DNA from: DATKUC01 sp964577375
GTDB lineage: Bacteria > Spirochaetota > Spirochaetia > DSM-27196 > DATKUC01
DNA length: 64,000 nt
Assembly: GCA_964577375.1 (NCBI GenBank)
Contig: CAZNYW010000014.1
Coordinates: 11,161 to 75,160, forward strand
Direction of reading: 5' to 3'
Position numbers and translations under genes: made by a program. This document shows positions 59,998 through 64,000 of this stretch, piece by piece (the stretch's first letter is position 1; every line of letters starts with the position of its first letter). The notes beneath the pieces were generated by a model. The model was not told the DNA's origin. It searched no databases and was given only the letters and a program-made list of their open reading frames with translations.

Positions 59998-61085
59998 GCG
60001 GAACTCGCCGTATCCGCGCCGTCCGGGATCTCGAACTCCTGCTGCAGCAGAGCAAGCTCCCGCCGGAGATCGGGCGCCAGGGAGATTCCCCGCCTCGTCT
60101 GTTCGGCTTCGATTCTCCCCTCGAGCTCGCCCGGCAGTACGATTTCACAGAATCCTTCACGCCGGCGTGAGGATCGCAGCGTTTCCGAGAGCGTGTCGAC
60201 CCTCTTCTTGAACTCCGAAAGATCTGCAAACCGTGAGATGTCGATTGCCCCGAAAAAGAACCCTATTCTCTGAGGATCCGTCGGATCGGCGTAGATCTCA
60301 CCGGCATCGACGCTCGACGCTGCGCCGCTCAGCAGCGTGCTCAGCACCTCGACCAGAATTGCAATGGCCGACCCTTTGTAGTCGCCGAAGGCGAGAAGCG
60401 TTCCGGCAAGCGCCTCCTCCGCCGTGCGTGCCGGAGCTCCTCCGCTATCGAGAGCCCATCCTTCACCCAGCGGTTCACCGGTGGCCAGCGCGCGCACGAG
60501 CTTGCCGCGTGCCACGGTGCTCGTTGCGCCGTCGAATATGATAGGAGGCGCACTGCCGGCAGGCACCGCGTAGGAGAGCGGATTGGTTCCGAGCACTGGC
60601 TCTGAGCCGCCGTATACCGCCACGACCGCAGGCGTATTGCAGCCCGTGAAGCCGATCATATCGTGATCAAGCGCCAGTCTCGAGTAGAAGGCGGCGTAGC
60701 CGAAATGGTTGCCGCCGTGCACGGTGACCAGCCCTACCCCGCTCTCGCGCGCCTTGCCGATGCAGAGGTCCATCGCATAGACTCCCGCCGGAGCGCCCGG
60801 TGCATTGTCGGCATCAATCACCGCATACGCGTGCCCTTCCCGGACCACGCGCATGTCCGGCCGGGTGTTGATTCCTCCCGAACGAATCTTGTCCACGTAG
60901 TAGCGGAGTCGTGAGACACCGTGGGAGCTTATGCCGCGGAGCTCGGCTTCCACCAGATTACGGCTGACCGTCCGGGCATGATCCTCGAGCAGCCCGGCCG
61001 CGGTGAGCAGTCGGGTACAGAAGCTTTCCAGCACGGGAGCCTCAACAGGGTCGAGTTCGGTGTCGGTGGATAATGTGTCGCTCAT
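59955..61085 (-). CDS. Malate/L-lactate dehydrogenase family (Ldh2) oxidoreductase
   Basis: A 376-aa NAD(P)-dependent 2-hydroxyacid or ketimine dehydrogenase of the Ldh2/YbiC/AllD type. Recognised by GISSHGVSRLRYYVDKI, HGGNHFGYAAFYSRLAL, YGGSEPVLGTNPLSYAVP and FDGATSTVARGK. Substrates in this family include malate, lactate, ureidoglycolate and sulfolactate, so the reaction is not fixed. The C-terminal 25 residues (TASSAQTVDRRAG) look non-conserved and arise from the overlap with the GGDEF-EAL gene. Monocistronic. Confidence 0.85.
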   Translation of the reverse strand: MSDTLSTDTELDPVEAPVLESFCTRLLTAAGLLEDHARTVSRNLVEAELRGISSHGVSRLRYYVDKIRSGGINTRPDMRVVREGHAYAVIDADNAPGAPAGVYAMDLCIGKARESGVGLVTVHGGNHFGYAAFYSRLALDHDMIGFTGCNTPAVVAVYGGSEPVLGTNPLSYAVPAGSAPPIIFDGATSTVARGKLVRALATGEPLGEGWALDSGGAPARTAEEALAGTLLAFGDYKGSAIAILVEVLSTLLSGAASSVDAGEIYADPTDPQRIGFFFGAIDISRFADLSEFKKRVDTLSETLRSSRRREGFCEIVLPGELEGRIEAEQTRRGISLAPDLRRELALLQQEFEIPDGADTASSAQTVDRRAGRGTFR

Positions 61086-61183
61086 CAGTGCTCCCTTCCT
61101 GTGGCCGATTATTCGTCTGATACGGTACGATTTCGCACCATAATAGCACAGGCCGGCCCCGTGGAAAGGCGCAAACGTGGGCG

Positions 61184-61813
61184 TTAGAGCTCGAAACCGA
61201 TCGCTACCTCGACCATCCCGAAGAACGTTGTAGACAAGTTTCCCTGGTGCGTCGCTGTATCACCGGGATTGGAGGTGTACTTCCACGTAGAGGTCAGGGT
61301 CGGCGCCGCACCCGCGTAGGCTCCCACTTCTAGCAAGAAACTGTCGAACCTCCAGCGATATCCACCATTCGCCGCGAACGTGACGTAGGTGGAAGTACCG
61401 GTATAGGCATAAATATCACCGGTGTCGTCGAAATAGGGGTTGTAGCCGTACTCGGCAAGGAACCCAATATAGGGAGCATTCGGAGTACCTGGTGACTGGA
61501 AAAAGTAACGGAGGCCGGTGCCGACCGCGAATGCGTAGAATCTTACGTCCTCATTCAGATCGCTCGACGATGCCATCTCGAGCAGATGAGTCAGAAGCCC
61601 GAGACCTGCCATTCGAGTATGAAGGATCCCATACAGTCCCGGTGTCAGCTGGAATTCCAGGTCGATCATTGGACCAAATTGGATAAACCCAAGGGGGTTG
61701 ATGATCAGATTCGCCGGGGCCATCGGTCTTGAACTATTCTGGGCCCAGACTGTTCCGGATGCCGCCGCCGCCACTATGACCGAAATAAGCAGAATCGACA
61801 GTTTTCTACGCAT
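61184..61813 (-). CDS. Predicted outer-membrane beta-barrel protein
   Basis: A 209-aa secreted protein. Signal peptide RRKLSILLISVIVAAAASG with probable cleavage after VWA. The mature part has alternating amphipathic strands rich in Gly, Tyr and Phe (GFIQFGPMIDLEFQLT, YIGFLAEYGYNPYF, VTFAANGGYRWRF) and ends in MVEVAIGFEL, a terminal strand pattern of small outer-membrane barrels. GGAGGA precedes ATG 61813. Function unknown. Inverted repeats in the upstream region suggest regulation. Confidence 0.7.
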   Translation of the reverse strand: MRRKLSILLISVIVAAAASGTVWAQNSSRPMAPANLIINPLGFIQFGPMIDLEFQLTPGLYGILHTRMAGLGLLTHLLEMASSSDLNEDVRFYAFAVGTGLRYFFQSPGTPNAPYIGFLAEYGYNPYFDDTGDIYAYTGTSTYVTFAANGGYRWRFDSFLLEVGAYAGAAPTLTSTWKYTSNPGDTATHQGNLSTTFFGMVEVAIGFEL

Positions 61814-61869
61814 TTGTAGTCCTCCGTTGCTGATTGTATCCCCGCTACGGTGAGCGCAGGATGACAAGA

Positions 61870-61925
61870 ATTCGTCATCTTTCGCCGGACCTGCCGGCGG
61901 TGACCACCGAACGGAAATGACGAAT
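61870..61925. promoter_or_regulatory. Spaced inverted repeat ATTCGTCAT ... ATGACGAAT
   Basis: Nine-base perfect arms at 61870-61878 and 61917-61925, with a related ATGACAAGAA at 61861-61870. They lie in the divergent space between the outer-membrane protein gene and the short plus-strand ORF. Candidate cooperative operator pair. The remaining sequence to 62019 shows no clear promoter. Confidence 0.45.
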
Positions 61926-62030
61926 ACGTGTCATACCACTTCACCAATTCCGGCAGTATCATTGAGCCTAGGGTGAATCTGCCGGCAGACGGAGCTCTGG
62001 TCCGGCGGGCCGCCTTTATGGGGGGGGGAC

Positions 62031-62246
62031 ATGCTCGATCACAACGAATCCGATCGGGACGCCGTCAAGACAGGACCGCACGGCTTCTGCCTGACGCCAT
62101 CCGGCGTTGTCTGGTTCGCGCAGAAGGCCCAGGGCACGCTCGCGGCCAGAGAGGCGTGGGAAGACGCAACTGCAGGAGCACCCCGACTGGGCCAGCCGCC
62201 CTTGCACGCGTCTCGACCAGATAACACCAGATTGCCGAAGCTTTGA
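62031..62246 (+). CDS. Short ORF after a poly-G tract, coupled to the next gene
   Basis: A possible 71-aa protein. The start ATG 62031 follows a run of nine G (62020-62028), which can act as a ribosome site. The reading contains KTGPHGFCLTPSGVVWFAQK and a Pro/Arg-rich end. No family recognised. Its stop overlaps the TTG start of the 570-aa gene (TTGA), the pattern of translational coupling. It may be a leader peptide, a separate small protein or the frameshifted N-terminus of the next protein. Confidence 0.4.
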   Translation: MLDHNESDRDAVKTGPHGFCLTPSGVVWFAQKAQGTLAAREAWEDATAGAPRLGQPPLHASRPDNTRLPKL

Positions 62247-63955
62247 CCGACCGCGTGCACAATCGGCAGGACCAGGCAAAACCGGTCCTGCAGTCCGATC
62301 TGCGGACGGCGTTACGCCGGCTCGAAAGGGCCGGGCTCATTCTCACCAAAGAACGGTTCGCAGCTGAAGCGGCGCTCGCCGAAAGGGAGCGCCTCCGGCA
62401 AACCGTGCACCGGACCGGCGATTCTGTCCCGGAATCAAGACCTCTCGGAATTGCGATCGAATCGTACGGGGACCTTCAGCAGGTTCGGCGCGCAGTCAGC
62501 TCCTGGCTCAACCGAGCTCCCGGCTCGCCTGTATCGGTATACTCGTATTCGACGAGCGACGGGCCGTTGCACGCCTGCCTCGAGGCGATTCAGGGAGATC
62601 GCGCGAAAGAGACGCTTCGAAGTCTGCGTTTCGCCGGAAACTTCGAGTTCGAAACCTTCTTCACGCGACTATCGGCCGAAACGCGCGCACGGGGAGTGCC
62701 CGACGGGGTACTCTCGTTCGCACTTCGCGGGCGGGACGGGTTCGGCCGCCGCACCGGTGCGAACCGGAATCGGGCGCTCCTCGACCACGCGGGAAGCGCT
62801 GTGATCCTGTGCGACGAGACAGGCAGCGCAGAGTGTTTTCGCGTCGGCCGGGAGAACGCGCTCGAGCTCTCATCCCGATCTGATCCGGCACAGATGTATG
62901 TCGATACACCCCGGACTGTCCTGCCTGTGTTGGCCGAGATCGACGGAGGAATTCGAGAGGCGCACCAATCGATGCTTGGAAGGCCGGGACGCGACCTCGC
63001 CCTCGAGGCGGCCGCGAACCGGACACTCTCCCTTCCCCCCAACGGTACAGCCTGTCTCGAAAGCCTTTTTCGCTTTTCGCCACACGTTGTCGCGACCGTA
63101 GCCGGGGTGTATGGCGACGCCGGAGCGGAAGCGCGGCGCCGCATTCTCCGTCTCGAGGGCCGCTTCCGTACGCCGCTTATGGCGGGGCGGTCGGCGTACG
63201 AATCGGCCATTGCGAGCCGGCGCCTGCTCTGGGCGACGGAGACCCGGGTCCTGTCCGACAGCGGGTGTCTGCGTGCCGGCAACGTCGGTCTCGACCTGCA
63301 AACGCTTCTGCCGCCGTTTCTTCCCTCCGGCGGAAACAACGACGGAGTTTTCGGACTCCTCGTCTCGAAATGCCATCCTCCGGGCTCCATCGCACATCTT
63401 ACTGCGGCTTTCCGTCGGGAGCCCCACACAGGCAGCCGGTACGAACGGAGCGGACTCACCCGCGTGCAGGTCCGGATCAGTGACATCATGTCGTTTCTGA
63501 TTCGAGATGTCGGCCTCCGGCCCTGGCCGGCGAGCACCTCCCACCGATCCGACCCGGCAGCGGCCGCTCTGAGGAAAATCGGTGCGCAGCTGTACCGTGT
63601 CGCGCACTGGTCCCCGGAGAACTTCGAGGAGTACGTGGAGGAGCTCTGGCTGCGCAGAGCTTCCCAGGAGATCGAGGAGCTTTCGGGGCTTCTCGACCGC
63701 TACGGCGAGAGTCCGCAGTTCTGGGCGCGGGACGTGAAGGATACGATTCGGGCCATCGAGGAGCTCACCTTCTCCGGTTCTCCGGCTGTGCCGGCGGACA
63801 TGAATCTGCCGATCGGGACGACCAGGAGGGAACGGATCGTGCGCTGTCAGCAGTTCGTCGGATCATTCGCGTGCCTCCTTCATCACTGGCCGGAAATAGT
63901 CGCCGTCGCCAGTGAGATGAAGCGTGCCGGAATAAGGATCTCGCAGGAAGTATAA
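62243..63955 (+). CDS. 570-aa protein of uncertain function, possibly glycosyltransferase-like
   Basis: The TTG start at 62243 is uncertain. Residues about 65-235 read like a GT-A-type nucleotide-sugar domain: LGIAIESYGDLQQVRRAVSS, then GANRNRALLDHAGSAVILCD, where a DxD-like acidic motif would be expected but only CDET is present. Further on LQTLLPPFLPSGGNNDGVFG and SKCHPPGS look conserved in large natural-product-type proteins I vaguely recognise. The C-terminal 150 residues are helical. I cannot assign a reaction. Preceded by the coupled short ORF and poly-G tract. Confidence 0.55.
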   Translation: MTDRVHNRQDQAKPVLQSDLRTALRRLERAGLILTKERFAAEAALAERERLRQTVHRTGDSVPESRPLGIAIESYGDLQQVRRAVSSWLNRAPGSPVSVYSYSTSDGPLHACLEAIQGDRAKETLRSLRFAGNFEFETFFTRLSAETRARGVPDGVLSFALRGRDGFGRRTGANRNRALLDHAGSAVILCDETGSAECFRVGRENALELSSRSDPAQMYVDTPRTVLPVLAEIDGGIREAHQSMLGRPGRDLALEAAANRTLSLPPNGTACLESLFRFSPHVVATVAGVYGDAGAEARRRILRLEGRFRTPLMAGRSAYESAIASRRLLWATETRVLSDSGCLRAGNVGLDLQTLLPPFLPSGGNNDGVFGLLVSKCHPPGSIAHLTAAFRREPHTGSRYERSGLTRVQVRISDIMSFLIRDVGLRPWPASTSHRSDPAAAALRKIGAQLYRVAHWSPENFEEYVEELWLRRASQEIEELSGLLDRYGESPQFWARDVKDTIRAIEELTFSGSPAVPADMNLPIGTTRRERIVRCQQFVGSFACLLHHWPEIVAVASEMKRAGIRISQEV

Positions 63956-63970
63956 AGAACCCTGTGGATA
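63951..63970. repeat. Weak third copy of the 28-bp element
   Basis: TATAAAGAACCCTGTGGATA matches 17 of 20 bases of copy 2. It overlaps the stop of the 570-aa gene. Nothing else is recognisable to the end of the window. Confidence 0.35.
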
Positions 63971-64000
63971 AAATCAGGGGAGTAATTCCGCGGTAAGTAC

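Noticed and set aside
1..64000. tRNA, rRNA, CRISPR arrays, complete IS elements or prophage genes
   Set aside because: None could be supported by eye in the intergenic stretches. A covariance-model scan for tRNAs and small RNAs was not possible here and would be decisive.

Overview
The window is a dense, high-GC (roughly 60%) bacterial chromosome segment with about 55 protein genes. I see no rRNA, tRNA, CRISPR array, complete insertion sequence or replication origin. The organism is most likely a facultatively anaerobic, free-living spirochaete (Spirochaetota). The two periplasmic sugar-binding proteins mature at the motifs FAGGQKES and FANGSNEQ, a style typical of Spirochaeta/Treponema relatives. 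Paired glycyl-radical enzymes beside a bo3 quinol oxidase point to life at an oxic/anoxic boundary. The phylum is an inference; no rRNA or marker protein is present to settle it.

Layout. 0-1.4 kb: end of a minus-strand molybdenum hydroxylase operon (FAD subunit, 2Fe-2S subunit, start of the Mo subunit). 1.5-4.5 kb: small cysteine-rich protein, DUF1761 and TauE/SafE membrane proteins, a TPR protein. 4.5-16.6 kb: carbohydrate genes (zinc polyol dehydrogenase, mannonate-dehydratase-like protein, two FGGY kinases, a 2-hydroxyacid dehydrogenase, an SDR) mixed with an ATP-grasp/acyltransferase pair, an orphan CrtZ-like hydroxylase and an MGMT-type repair protein. 16.7-22.5 kb: arsenic island (small Cys protein, ArsR-ArsC fusion, second ArsC, ACR3, SigZ-like sigma factor, ArsM, thioredoxin-like protein, ArsP). 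22.5-27.5 kb: cyoE divergent from cyoABCD. 27.5-35 kb: a broken DGPF-domain gene, a class-V aminotransferase, an FrcBCA-like sugar importer, NagA and a GMC oxidoreductase.

35-57 kb is the most distinctive region. A DeoR/ROK kinase unit diverges from an epimerase-like/Gfo-Idh unit. Facing it is an eight-gene minus-strand operon: sugar-binding protein, double ATPase, two permeases, glycyl-radical enzyme 1, its activase, a 619-aa ASKHA-fold protein and a shikimate-dehydrogenase-like protein. An AraC regulator, a GH4 glycosidase and a DUF4432 epimerase-like protein follow. A second glycyl-radical enzyme with its own activase closes the block. Together this reads as uptake, phosphorylation, redox adjustment and radical elimination of an unidentified sugar or polyol.

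57-64 kb holds a DUF4389 membrane protein with a strong terminator, a PAS-PAS-GGDEF-EAL protein, an Ldh2-family dehydrogenase, a predicted outer-membrane protein, and a poly-G tract before a short ORF coupled to a 570-aa protein of uncertain function.

The observations I rank highest are the operator and promoter that overlap the first ATG of the arsR-arsC fusion, the Cys-tailed sigma factor in the arsenic operon, the two glycyl-radical modules, a near-identical 28-bp element at both ends of the arsenic island, the wobble-perfect hairpins that follow both sugar-binding-protein genes, and the poly-G9 tract at 62.0 kb.
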